In this document: piece by piece, positions 1-8,293 of the stretch
How positions within the stretch are numbered: position 1 is the first letter of the stretch
Layout: each line of letters opens with the position of its first letter
Assembly: GCA_021772875.1 (NCBI GenBank)
Contig: JAJFLD010000196.1
Location: forward strand, 1-29,066
DNA length: 29,066 bases
Reading direction: 5' to 3'
DNA from: Ghiorsea sp.
GTDB taxonomy: Bacteria; Pseudomonadota; Zetaproteobacteria; Mariprofundales; Mariprofundaceae
The notes under the pieces: model-generated
The model's input: only the letters and a program-made list of their open reading frames with translations
Told to the model about the DNA's origin: nothing
Database searches by the model: none
Translations under genes and position numbers: made by a program

Positions 1-152
1 CGAGCATCAAAGAATTGATTCATGAAGAATTTGGCGACGGCATCATGAGTGCCATCGATTTTTCCATGGATATTAGCCGCGAGCCTAATCCTATGGGTGA
101 TCGTGTACACATTGTCATGAGCGGAAAATTTTTACCTTACAAAAAGTATTAG
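1..152 (+). CDS. cynS: Cyanate hydratase (cyanase), C-terminal fragment
   Basis: Reading from base 3 to a TAG at 150-152 gives about 49 residues that match the end of cyanase. They contain the family block HEEFGDGIMSAIDF and end in GKFLPYKKY, like the GKYLPTKPF end of the E. coli enzyme. Cyanase converts cyanate and bicarbonate to ammonia and CO2 in the cytoplasm, as a decamer. The serine in GIMSAID corresponds to catalytic Ser122 of E. coli CynS. The partner residues Arg96 and Glu99 lie upstream, outside the window. The 5' end is cut by the window edge, so length, start and operon cannot be judged. Identification is by recalled family similarity. Confidence 0.93.
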   Translation, partial: SIKELIHEEFGDGIMSAIDFSMDISREPNPMGDRVHIVMSGKFLPYKKY

Positions 153-468
153 TTTACTAGAGATCATATCCTTAAATAAGCAGCCATAAGTCTTTGGGCG
201 CTGCCATAGTGAAAAAAGTCTATGGCAGCACCTTTAGCTGTGCATCACATTTTACTTATTCTTTGATACCAGTAACCCTCACGATTCGAGCATTTTTATA
301 CTAACTAAAGTTAGTGGAAACTGCTAACTCGAGCCAACTTCTCTTAAGCAGCTGCATACCTACAATGCCGCCATCATCATAATGAAAGCTTTATACATTT
401 TCGTGTCATATTTGTGGTTTAAGGTGCGATGAGGTAACAAATGGTTTATAAGTATATAAAGGGTAGAA
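153..468. other. Intergenic region between cynS and the twin-CNB gene
   Basis: This 316 bp stretch has no convincing gene. It holds a perfect 10 bp inverted repeat (200-229) and a weaker 6 bp one at 300-315 (arms ACTAAC and GTTAGT around TAAA). A 13-codon ORF at 441-482 has a GAGG just upstream and overlaps the next start in another frame; I do not count it as a gene. The promoter of the downstream gene should lie here, but I could not find a convincing -35/-10 pair. Confidence 0.6.
200..229. repeat. Perfect 10 bp inverted repeat, possible cynS terminator
   Basis: The arms GCTGCCATAG (200-209) and CTATGGCAGC (220-229) are exact reverse complements around a 10-base A-rich loop. The hairpin starts 48 bases after the cynS stop, so it may end or stabilise the cynS transcript. 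There is no T-run directly after the stem, so it is not a textbook intrinsic terminator. A protein-binding site is an alternative. Confidence 0.5.
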
Positions 469-1794
469 ATGACCGAGTTTAAAATTAAAGAGAAAAAAGA
501 GTTATCATCAGAAGTTTATAAAACGATATCAAGCACATCTGATAAAGAAGTGAAAAATTTGCTGGAAAAAGCAGCGGCTCATGCCAAGAAAAAAGAATGG
601 TCTAAAAATGCGCTGGTTTATGGGGTATTGGCTTCGATATTTGATGAGAATGCAAATTATGCTTTGCTGGCAGCAAGGCAATACAGAAAAGCTGAGTGTA
701 TTCAGGATAGTGCACGTTGGTTTTTGAGAGCAGCAGAACTTTTTGCCAAGCAAAGACATACAGCTAAGGCCATTTCCGCACTTCGGTTATTTGAACAACT
801 CAAACCTGAAGCTGGTCTGCAAGAGACACAACACATTTATGATTTATGCAAAGAAGGCACAAACGTAAAATTTACATACATCAATCAGAACACAGTTGAA
901 CCCAAGCTACCCTTTGATTGCTCCAGCTTTAGAAATAATGAATTGTTTTCAGACTTTGACGACGAAAATTTTGATATTTTGTTTAAAAGCTTAAAACATC
1001 GAAAGTTGCAAGATAAAGCATTGCTTGCACGTGCAGGCGATGAAGCAAAAAGTGTGTTTATTGTAGCCAGTGGCGGCATATCAGCTTTTGTAACTTCAAA
1101 TGATAAGCGGAAATGTTTGGGTGAACTTCGTAGTGATAATATCTGCGGGCTTATTCCCTATTTCACAGGAGAGGGAAGGGCTTCTGATCTTGTTGCTAAT
1201 GGTAAAACTGAAATTTTGGAGTTGTCTTATAAACGGCTGGATAAGTTTAAGAAAAAAATACCAGCATTTTTAGCCAAAGTAGAACAGTTGTATGAAGAGC
1301 ACTTGTTGACACGTCAGTTGGCGATTTCAAAAGTTTTTGAATCGGAAAGCCTAGAAACACGGCAGTGGATTGCATCGAAAATGAAACCTATGTATTTGCC
1401 CAAAGGGGCAACCTTATTTAAAGAAGGAGAAGTTTCGCGCGATTTATATTTGGTGCGTTTTGGTGAACTCAAGGTGACATTATCGGTGAAAGAGAGTGAA
1501 CATTTTAAGAAAACTATTGTTTCCGGGGGTATTGTTGGTGAAACATCAATTACCAATAAGAATAAACGCACATCAACGGTACGTGCTTTAACAGATTGTG
1601 TGCTGATGGAATTTTCCGCAGATGATTATAATAAAATATATCAAAAAAGTGAACAATTGAAGAGCGTGTTACAGAATATCAGAAAAAAACAAGCTGCTGA
1701 GGCAATCAATGTGATTAAAACAGCGCATGTGAAAGGAGATACCTTAGGCAAGCGTTTGTTTGAAGAGATATGGCGTGACCCAAGTAAAACATAG
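469..1794 (+). CDS. Protein with two cyclic-nucleotide-binding-like domains and a helical N-terminus
   Basis: The 441-residue product has an alpha-helical, TPR-like N-terminal part (about 30-130), then two domains of the cyclic-nucleotide-binding (CRP effector) fold at roughly 160-260 and 290-395. No helix-turn-helix, kinase, cyclase or membrane segment is visible, so it is not a CRP-type activator. In the second domain the phosphate-binding cassette keeps the key acidic and basic residues (GETSI, Glu358; KRTSTV, Arg367). In the first the Glu position is Leu228 (CGLIPYF), though Arg237 is present, so it probably does not bind ligand. The start is ATG 469, with GGG five bases upstream. It stands alone, convergent with the AsmA-like gene. 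Function is unknown; a cytoplasmic adaptor or sensor is inference. Confidence 0.82.
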   Translation: MTEFKIKEKKELSSEVYKTISSTSDKEVKNLLEKAAAHAKKKEWSKNALVYGVLASIFDENANYALLAARQYRKAECIQDSARWFLRAAELFAKQRHTAKAISALRLFEQLKPEAGLQETQHIYDLCKEGTNVKFTYINQNTVEPKLPFDCSSFRNNELFSDFDDENFDILFKSLKHRKLQDKALLARAGDEAKSVFIVASGGISAFVTSNDKRKCLGELRSDNICGLIPYFTGEGRASDLVANGKTEILELSYKRLDKFKKKIPAFLAKVEQLYEEHLLTRQLAISKVFESESLETRQWIASKMKPMYLPKGATLFKEGEVSRDLYLVRFGELKVTLSVKESEHFKKTIVSGGIVGETSITNKNKRTSTVRALTDCVLMEFSADDYNKIYQKSEQLKSVLQNIRKKQAAEAINVIKTAHVKGDTLGKRLFEEIWRDPSKT

Positions 1795-1811
1795 GCAAAT
1801 ACTTTTAAGGG

Positions 1812-1835
1812 TTCTCTAGGGCAGCTTCTAGAGAA
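1812..1835. terminator. Hairpin between convergent genes
   Basis: The arms TTCTCTAG (1812-1819) and CTAGAGAA (1828-1835) are exact reverse complements around an 8-base loop. The hairpin lies between the convergent ends of the twin-CNB gene and the AsmA-like gene and may serve both. Neither side has a T-run directly after the stem, so the terminator role is tentative. Confidence 0.45.
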
Positions 1836-1857
1836 AATAATAAACAGTGCTTTTTAT

Positions 1858-4344
1858 TTATTTGAATACTTCTTCATAACGAAGATGAGGCCATGTCTTG
1901 GAGAATTGGTAAATTTTATCAGGCCACTTGAGCTGCCCTGAAATTTGATTTTGTTCATCAATATTTAAAACCCCAGAGCCTCGAAGTTTACCATCTTTGA
2001 TGCGGAATGTGGTGTTGAATTGCTTGCGTTTGCGTAAGCTTAGTTTGACCTTGTCGGCAGTTACGTTTTTATCGTTGAGCAACCATTTACCATTAAAAAT
2101 AGATACATCGCCATCACCTTGCCAGCTTGTCATAGCTTGGTCGGCGTTAAAGATGGCTTCTAGGTTCAGGGTTGCATAAACGGTAGCTTCAAGATGGGTA
2201 TCAAATTGTTTATGCAACCACTTCCAATTGTTGAGGTGGATGCCACCAACTTGAATGTTACCACGCAAAATTGTGTCTTTTTCATGTTTGAAAATATCCA
2301 CTTGTGATGAGGATAAAGAGCCCTCATAAAAGATACTCTTAAATGTTTTTAGGCTGATGCCTTGATGGGATGTTTCATATGATGCCGTGACATCTTTGAG
2401 TGTGCCAAATGGGCAATGTAGAGCTTTGGCGTTGAATTTCCCTTGTGCTTGGAAGGGTAGTTGTTGCAGCAAAACAAGCGCCTGTGTATCTATGGATTCA
2501 GCAGTAATGTTAAAGCGGCCTTGTTTGTCACTTGAAATTTCAGCATAATTTTTTTCTGATTGCCATGATAAATCCTCAACTGTCCATACTTTGTTAACCA
2601 CTTGGATTTGACCATTCAAATCATGGCTGCCTTTACCAAAGGCAATCAGCTGAACTTCTGCTTGTTCTATGATAGGTTCAGATTCTGGGATAGTTAAGGT
2701 GGCACTGCCTTGCATATAACCATGCCATGTTTGCCATGCTGTTGGCAAAACAATGCCAGCTTCGGCGAGATGATCAAAATCAATTGTGATGTTCTGAAAT
2801 GACCAAGTGTCTTTTTGATGGTCGAGGGTAAAGTTGGATGTATCTAACTGCAGTGAAAGCGCTGTTTTGCTCGGTAGCTCGTCTTGTTGCCATAAAAGCT
2901 CACCTACAGCATGAAAATTTACGGATGCTGGTTTTAGCATATCAAAAGCAACAATTTCAGCTGCAGTTGCATCAAGGTTAACATTGGCGTGCGTGAGTTC
3001 ATTTTCACTTAAGTTTAAGGTGATTGTACCATCCATACTACCCTTACCTTGCACGGGTGGATTGTCTGTAAATGTTGTTAACATTTGAGCCAAGGGTAAC
3101 CAGAGCGGGCTGGCATAAAGGGTGGCGGGTAGCTCAAGTTGTTTATTGGCATAACTTGCATGGCTGATTGTGACTTCAGGTTGTTGTTTACCGGCTGTAA
3201 AGAGTGAAAGATTTTGGAGTGACCAAGCTTTATTTTTTTGTCGCTCTAAACCAGAAAACATAAGTTTTCCTGCATCTATATATATGGTGGAAGGGGATTT
3301 TTTTTGTTGCGTAACAGGTGTGTAGGCTAATGTTGCCCATGTGCTTTCACCAAAACTAGTGAACACACCAGCTTTCAAATTGGCTTGCAGCTTGATGTTT
3401 TCAAGACTGCTGCTGGTCTCCCCTTGGAGTTGGAACAACTTCAACAGCGGAGAAAGCAATATTTGTTTGCTGACGACGTTGATTTGGCAAGATTTTTCTT
3501 GGTCACATGCACCTGATATTTGTAGCGCGCCAGCATTTTTATCGCTCAACACCATATCTTCGATGTGAAACAATTCTTGCGCATTGCCAGTAAGTTTGGC
3601 GCGCAGCTCTACTTCATCGTGATGTTCTTTTTGTAAGGTGACGTGGCCAAATGTTTGCCAAGACTGATCTTGGTTGAGATGGGTGGTCATGCTGCCGTTG
3701 AGTGTATCTAAGTTTGTGCCATGTTTGAAGGATGATAATGGAATGTCATACAACTTCATCCGCCCAAAACCACGTGTGATTTCACCGCGTTTTAAATGCA
3801 GGTAACCATGTGCATCTATGCGCCCATCACCAACATGAGCGCGCAATTCCATGCGCGGGTTTTTATTCTTGCCAATATCACGAATATCTAGATTCACTTT
3901 TTCAAGTGTAAGGTGTTGTTCGTTGAAATGAATTTCGCTCTGTGAAATATTGATGCGTTTGAGTTTGATATTTTCCATTTTAAGCAAGCCAAGCCAAGCA
4001 TCTTGCTGGCTTGGCAGCACATTGATTTCAGCCATTTGTAAATACAAAGCTTGGGGTAGGGCAGAGCCTGTGAGCAAGGCAGCCAAATCAAGATCAATAA
4101 ACAAACGGCCTGCTGTCAAATTAAATGTTTGCGTTTGGATGTGTACATCATCCAAACGCAGCGAGCCAATATGCATAAAACTTAAGCTCAGTTGCCCAGC
4201 TTGTAGGTTAATACCTGCTTGTTCGAGCTGATTTTGTAACAGCTTGTATAGTTTGTTGTTATCCAGCTGCATAATGATGAAGCTGAGTAAAAGTGTGGCA
4301 GCTAGACCAGCATAAAACCAGTTGCGCAACTGCCTTTGTTTCAT
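1858..4344 (-). CDS. AsmA-like periplasmic protein with one N-terminal membrane anchor
   Basis: The 828-residue product begins with a short basic head (MKQRQLRNW) and one hydrophobic helix at about 11-27. The rest is a long series of beta-rich, amphipathic repeats typical of the AsmA/TamB/YdbH superfamily, whose members span the periplasm and are linked to lipid movement between membranes. The C-terminal region (about 735-828) has the family's late pattern of short beta segments such as WQGDGDVSIFNGKW and KLRGSGVLNI. I cannot assign it to a named subfamily. Its ATG lies 6 bp after the gatB stop, with AGGA nine bases upstream, so it is probably the last gene of the gatCAB operon. Confidence 0.72.
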   Translation of the reverse strand: MKQRQLRNWFYAGLAATLLLSFIIMQLDNNKLYKLLQNQLEQAGINLQAGQLSLSFMHIGSLRLDDVHIQTQTFNLTAGRLFIDLDLAALLTGSALPQALYLQMAEINVLPSQQDAWLGLLKMENIKLKRINISQSEIHFNEQHLTLEKVNLDIRDIGKNKNPRMELRAHVGDGRIDAHGYLHLKRGEITRGFGRMKLYDIPLSSFKHGTNLDTLNGSMTTHLNQDQSWQTFGHVTLQKEHHDEVELRAKLTGNAQELFHIEDMVLSDKNAGALQISGACDQEKSCQINVVSKQILLSPLLKLFQLQGETSSSLENIKLQANLKAGVFTSFGESTWATLAYTPVTQQKKSPSTIYIDAGKLMFSGLERQKNKAWSLQNLSLFTAGKQQPEVTISHASYANKQLELPATLYASPLWLPLAQMLTTFTDNPPVQGKGSMDGTITLNLSENELTHANVNLDATAAEIVAFDMLKPASVNFHAVGELLWQQDELPSKTALSLQLDTSNFTLDHQKDTWSFQNITIDFDHLAEAGIVLPTAWQTWHGYMQGSATLTIPESEPIIEQAEVQLIAFGKGSHDLNGQIQVVNKVWTVEDLSWQSEKNYAEISSDKQGRFNITAESIDTQALVLLQQLPFQAQGKFNAKALHCPFGTLKDVTASYETSHQGISLKTFKSIFYEGSLSSSQVDIFKHEKDTILRGNIQVGGIHLNNWKWLHKQFDTHLEATVYATLNLEAIFNADQAMTSWQGDGDVSIFNGKWLLNDKNVTADKVKLSLRKRKQFNTTFRIKDGKLRGSGVLNIDEQNQISGQLKWPDKIYQFSKTWPHLRYEEVFK

Positions 4345-4350
4345 GTTAAC

Positions 4351-5778
4351 TTATCCTAATAATGCTTTAAGACGTTGATTCACCATAGCTGGGTTGGCTT
4401 TGCCTTTGGAGGCCTTCATCACTTGACCCACAAAGAAACCAAAGAGCCTATCTTGACCACCACGGTATGCTTCCACTTGGCTTGTGTTGGCATCCAAGAT
4501 GGTTTGAATCATGGCATCAATAGCACCTGTGTCGCTGACTTGTTTTAAGCCTTTTTCTTCAATGATGGCATCAACATCATGACCAGTTGCCATCATGGCA
4601 TCGAGTACATCTTTGGCGATTTTGCCTGAAATGGTGTTGTCTGCCATGCGATCCAGCAAGGCTGCAAGTGATTCGGCAGAGACAGGTGATTCCGTGATGT
4701 CTTTGCCCAATTCTTTTAAGCGACCAAGCAATTCATTGGCAAGCCAATTGGCACATTGTTTTGGATTGGCAGGATGTGCTGCCACCAAATCTTCATACCA
4801 CATTGCCAAAGCTTGGGTTTGGGTAAGTACATCTGCATCATAAGCAGATAAACCAAACTCTGTTTCAAAACGTTTACGCAATTGGATGGGTAGCTCAGGC
4901 ATACCTGCACGAATGGCATCCACTTCGGCTTGGGTAACACGCAATGGGGGCAAATCAGGCTCAGGGAAGTAGCGGTAATCATGGGCTTCTTCTTTGCTGC
5001 GCATAGGGCGTGATTCATTTTTTACGGAATCCCAAAGGCGAGACTCTTGCCTCACCGCGCCACCATCTTCGATGATTTCAATTTGACGCAACACTTCAAA
5101 CTCAATGGCTTGTTTGATGAAACGAAATGAATTCATATTTTTCATTTCAGTTCGTGTACCAAAGGGTTCACCAGGGCGACGCACTGAAACATTGGCATCA
5201 CAACGGAACTGACCCTTTTCCATGTCGGCATCGGAAACACCAAGAAATTTAATGACTTGATGCAGTTGTTTTAGATAAGCAATCGCTTCATCAGCACTTC
5301 GCATATCAGGCTCAGATACAATCTCCATCAATGGAATACCCGAACGATTCAAATCAATATGTGATACCGCATCAAGGCCTTCATGCATGGATTTGCCAGC
5401 ATCTTCTTCCATATGAATACGTGTCACACCAAGACGTTTTTCACCGTCTTTAGTAGGAATATCAATATAACCACCTTCAACAATGGGCACAGTAAATTGG
5501 GTGATTTGATAACCTTTCGGCAAATCAGGGTAGAAATAGTTTTTACGGTCAAACTTGGATTCTAAATTGATTTTACCATGGATGGCTAAACCCGTAAGAA
5601 TAGACTTATCAACAGCCACGCTGTTTAACACGGGCAATTGCCCAGGCATACCCAGACATACAGGGCATGTTTGGGTGTTTGGCTCAGCACCAAATTCAGT
5701 GGAGCAACCACAAAATGCTTTGGTTTTGGTGTTGACTTGGCAATGAACTTCTAATCCGATGACAACTTCCCAGCTCAT
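4351..5778 (-). CDS. gatB: Asp-tRNA(Asn)/Glu-tRNA(Gln) amidotransferase subunit B
   Basis: GatB binds the misacylated tRNA and phosphorylates its aspartyl or glutamyl group. It then uses ammonia channelled from GatA to form Asn-tRNA or Gln-tRNA. The 475-residue length is normal. The N-terminus has the family signature VVIGLEVHCQ, then the zinc-type cysteine set CGC (23 and 25) and CPVC (38 and 41), and later the conserved stretches KGYQITQF, HMEEDAGKS and DFNRSG-like DLNRSG. The C-terminal helical tail (about 330-475) is the YqeY-like tRNA-binding domain. The start ATG overlaps the gatA stop as ATGA, indicating translational coupling. It is followed 6 bp later by the AsmA-like gene. Confidence 0.97.
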   Translation of the reverse strand: MSWEVVIGLEVHCQVNTKTKAFCGCSTEFGAEPNTQTCPVCLGMPGQLPVLNSVAVDKSILTGLAIHGKINLESKFDRKNYFYPDLPKGYQITQFTVPIVEGGYIDIPTKDGEKRLGVTRIHMEEDAGKSMHEGLDAVSHIDLNRSGIPLMEIVSEPDMRSADEAIAYLKQLHQVIKFLGVSDADMEKGQFRCDANVSVRRPGEPFGTRTEMKNMNSFRFIKQAIEFEVLRQIEIIEDGGAVRQESRLWDSVKNESRPMRSKEEAHDYRYFPEPDLPPLRVTQAEVDAIRAGMPELPIQLRKRFETEFGLSAYDADVLTQTQALAMWYEDLVAAHPANPKQCANWLANELLGRLKELGKDITESPVSAESLAALLDRMADNTISGKIAKDVLDAMMATGHDVDAIIEEKGLKQVSDTGAIDAMIQTILDANTSQVEAYRGGQDRLFGFFVGQVMKASKGKANPAMVNQRLKALLG

Positions 5779-7244
5779 AAGTTACCCCCAAATGCAGCTG
5801 GAGACTTGGTGTGCCAGTCTGTAGCTCCTTCATAAGCAGATGCTGCTGATAGAATCTTGTCTTCTTGCCAAGCTGGGGCAATCCATTGCAGGCCAACAGG
5901 CAGATTGTCAGCAAAACCACAAGGTTGTGACAAGCCTGGCAGCCCCGCTAAATTAGCAGCAATGGTGAAAATATCTGATAAATACATGGTCAGTGGGTCA
6001 TCCGTTTTTTCGCCCGATTTAAAGGCAGGGATAGGGCTTGTTGGCGTGGCAATGATATCCACTTTTTCAAATGCCGCTTTAAAATCTTGGCTGATAAGTG
6101 TACGCACTTGTTGTGCTTTGAGATAATAAGCATCGTAATAACCCGAAGATAAGGCAAAGGCACCTGTTAAAATACGACGCTTCACTTCTGCACCAAATCC
6201 TTCATCACGAGAGCGGGCATACATATCTTCCAAATCTTCTGGATTTTCACAGCGATGACCAAAACGTACAGCATCATAACGTGATAAATTGGTAGAAGCT
6301 TCTGATGGGGCAATGACATAATAAGCTGCCACTGCGTATTCGGTGTGTGGCAAGGAAATATCTACAATCTCAGCGCCTAAAGATTCACAAATTTTTAGTG
6401 CTTCTTCAATGCGGGCACGAACGTCTTCATGTATACCATCTATGAAATACTCTTTGGGTTTACCAATGCGCAAACCTTTCATATCGCGACTTTCACAAGC
6501 TTTAAGCCAATCAAAACTTGGTGCATCAACCACAGATGTTGAATCCCCTGAATCATGTGATGAAAGTACAGATGTAATCATGGCCGTATCTTTGACTGTG
6601 CGTGTCATAGGGCCTGCTTGATCAAGAGAAGAAGCAAACGCGATAATGCCACGGCGAGAAATGCGACCATAGGTTGGTTTTAAACCAACCAAACCAGTTA
6701 AAGATGCAGGTTGGCGAATCGAGCCACCTGTGTCTGTGCCAAGCGCCGCAGGGGTCAAAGCAGCCGCGACAGCAGCAGCCGAGCCTCCAGATGAACCACC
6801 TGGAATGCAGTCGATGTTCCAAGGGTTTTGAACGCCGCCAAAGGCTGAGGTTTCATTGGATGAGCCCATGGCAAATTCGTCCATATTGGTTTTACCAACA
6901 AGGACAGCGCCTGCTTCTTTAAGCAATGTAATCACATGGGCATCATAAGGGGCTTCAAAACCTTCTAAAATTTTGGAGCAACAGCGCGTTGGCCCATCTT
7001 GAGTACAAAAAATATCTTTGATGGCGATAGGCAAGCCTTCTAATGGGCGAGGTGTGTGTTGGGTCCGATACAAATCAGATGCTTGGGCTTGGGCCAAGAC
7101 ATGTTCGGGGTCGAGGTGCACAAAGGCATTCAAATCTTTATTAAATGCTTGGATGCGATCCAAATAAAGTTTGGCAACATCAACAGCAGTAGTTTGACCT
7201 GCATCAAGTCGGGTTTTGATTTCACTTAGTGAGCTAAAAGGCAT
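5775..7244 (-). CDS. gatA: Asp-tRNA(Asn)/Glu-tRNA(Gln) amidotransferase subunit A
   Basis: GatA is the glutaminase of the GatCAB complex, releasing ammonia from glutamine for GatB. The 489-residue protein carries the amidase-signature Ser-cisSer-Lys triad: Lys76 in IAIKDI, Ser151 in PGGSSGGSAA, and nucleophile Ser175 in DTGGSIRQPAS, by analogy with S. aureus GatA. The start is ATG 7244, with GAGGAAA upstream at good spacing. It follows gatC after about 54 bp and overlaps gatB by four bases, giving the order C-A-B. Presence of this complex means the cell makes at least one of Asn-tRNA or Gln-tRNA indirectly; which one cannot be told from here. Confidence 0.97.
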   Translation of the reverse strand: MPFSSLSEIKTRLDAGQTTAVDVAKLYLDRIQAFNKDLNAFVHLDPEHVLAQAQASDLYRTQHTPRPLEGLPIAIKDIFCTQDGPTRCCSKILEGFEAPYDAHVITLLKEAGAVLVGKTNMDEFAMGSSNETSAFGGVQNPWNIDCIPGGSSGGSAAAVAAALTPAALGTDTGGSIRQPASLTGLVGLKPTYGRISRRGIIAFASSLDQAGPMTRTVKDTAMITSVLSSHDSGDSTSVVDAPSFDWLKACESRDMKGLRIGKPKEYFIDGIHEDVRARIEEALKICESLGAEIVDISLPHTEYAVAAYYVIAPSEASTNLSRYDAVRFGHRCENPEDLEDMYARSRDEGFGAEVKRRILTGAFALSSGYYDAYYLKAQQVRTLISQDFKAAFEKVDIIATPTSPIPAFKSGEKTDDPLTMYLSDIFTIAANLAGLPGLSQPCGFADNLPVGLQWIAPAWQEDKILSAASAYEGATDWHTKSPAAFGGNL

Positions 7245-7298
7245 GGTATTTCCTCAAGGGTTTGGTTTGTGGGGTGAGTCGAGTGAGAGAAAGTTAAG

Positions 7299-7577
7299 TT
7301 ACTCAATCACTTTGGGTACAACATACAAGCCAGACTCAGTGCGTGGTGCAGATGCTTGTAAGGCATCTCGGCGGTCGATATTGCTGACAATATCAGCACG
7401 TTGCGGCATAGGCACATCATGAGGGTGGGCTGTTGGCGGCACACCATCGGTATTCACTTCGCTAAGTTTATCAATATAACCCATGATACTGCTAAGTTGG
7501 GGGGCAAACTCTTGCGCCTCAACATCTGTTAAACGAATACGCGATAGGTTTGCGATTTTTTTTACATCAATGTCCAT
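7299..7577 (-). CDS. gatC: Asp-tRNA(Asn)/Glu-tRNA(Gln) amidotransferase subunit C
   Basis: GatC is the small belt subunit that holds GatA and GatB together. The product shows the family pattern: IANLSRIRL near the start, a central LSSIMGYIDKL helix, and a C-terminal ALQASAPRTESGLYVVPKVIE-like tail that ends the protein. I choose the internal ATG at 7577 (92 residues) rather than a GTG three codons upstream. AGGTGA lies five bases before this ATG, while the GTG overlaps that ribosome-binding site. It is the first gene of gatCAB. The 119 bases upstream, to the end of the HTH gene, must hold the promoter, but I found no convincing one. Confidence 0.94.
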   Translation of the reverse strand: MDIDVKKIANLSRIRLTDVEAQEFAPQLSSIMGYIDKLSEVNTDGVPPTAHPHDVPMPQRADIVSNIDRRDALQASAPRTESGLYVVPKVIE

Positions 7578-7696
7578 AAATATCACCTGCTTTCAAAGTC
7601 GTGCGTAGTCTAGTCGGCAACGCTGTGTTTCTCTAGTATTTATACTTCGGATGCCTATTTTAAGGTGTGAAGGAAGATTTTTTAGCGTAAGTGTTG

Positions 7697-8293
7697 TTAG
7701 GATGAGGTGGGGTTTGCATTCATGGTGGCTTTGTAAGCTTGGAGTACAAGTTCAGGTTCTACGCCAATGGCTGCAGCATATTGTTTCAAATAGCTTTTGG
7801 TGTAAATAGGGGCAGGGAAACTTGAAAAATCATCAGCCTCAATAGCTTTTAAATAACTCTTAGAGATTTTGGTCAGTGATGCAACTTCATCTAGTGTAAT
7901 GGATTTTGTTTTGCGAATTTTTTTTAATTTTTTGCCATTGATATGTGAGGGGTGTGACATGGCAGTTGCATCTAATTTTTCAGCAATGCTTGATTTAGCA
8001 GGCTGCAATTTCGATGTCATGACATCATGATTGATTGAGGGTGGTGTAAAATTCATGGCTTTATCATAGCTTTGTCTTTTGTCGCTGTCGGATAATACCA
8101 CATAAGCTTCTTCAATATCGGCAAGAATGTGTTCGAGTTCATCTTGTGCGTAAAGGGAGTAGGCAGCAAGCGAATCAGGTTGAAAAATGAGCTTGATTTC
8201 CCGATATGCTTGTACAATTTCTGCGGCAGAGGCACCAGGTGCTAAATGAAGTATGGTGTAGTGATTATCTTGAGAAATGTTTGGTGTTTTCAT
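7697..8293 (-). CDS. J-like domain fused to a RodZ-type helix-turn-helix
   Basis: The 198-residue protein has two parts. Residues 11-78 resemble a DnaJ J-domain: HYTILHLAPGASAAEI, YREIKL, IEEAYVVLSDSDKRQSYD. The invariant HPD motif is QPD here (38-40), so DnaK stimulation is unlikely. After a polar linker, residues 121-188 match the HTH_25 domain found in RodZ: ITLDEVASLTKISKSYLKAI, then FPAPIYTKSYLKQYAAAIGV. There is no membrane segment, unlike RodZ. The start ATG overlaps the stop of the upstream MinD/ParA gene (ATGA), so the two are made together. I recall similar J-like/HTH proteins from deltaproteobacteria. A regulatory or adaptor role for the ATPase is inference. Confidence 0.78.
   Translation of the reverse strand: MKTPNISQDNHYTILHLAPGASAAEIVQAYREIKLIFQPDSLAAYSLYAQDELEHILADIEEAYVVLSDSDKRQSYDKAMNFTPPSINHDVMTSKLQPAKSSIAEKLDATAMSHPSHINGKKLKKIRKTKSITLDEVASLTKISKSYLKAIEADDFSSFPAPIYTKSYLKQYAAAIGVEPELVLQAYKATMNANPTSS

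Noticed and set aside
300..315. Inverted repeat ACTAAC/GTTAGT in the first gap
   Set aside because: It is short and AT-rich, with no T-run and no neighbouring gene end.
441..482. A 13-codon ORF with GAGG upstream, overlapping the twin-CNB start
   Set aside because: It is too short to support, and its sequence has no leader-peptide feature such as repeated amino-acid codons.
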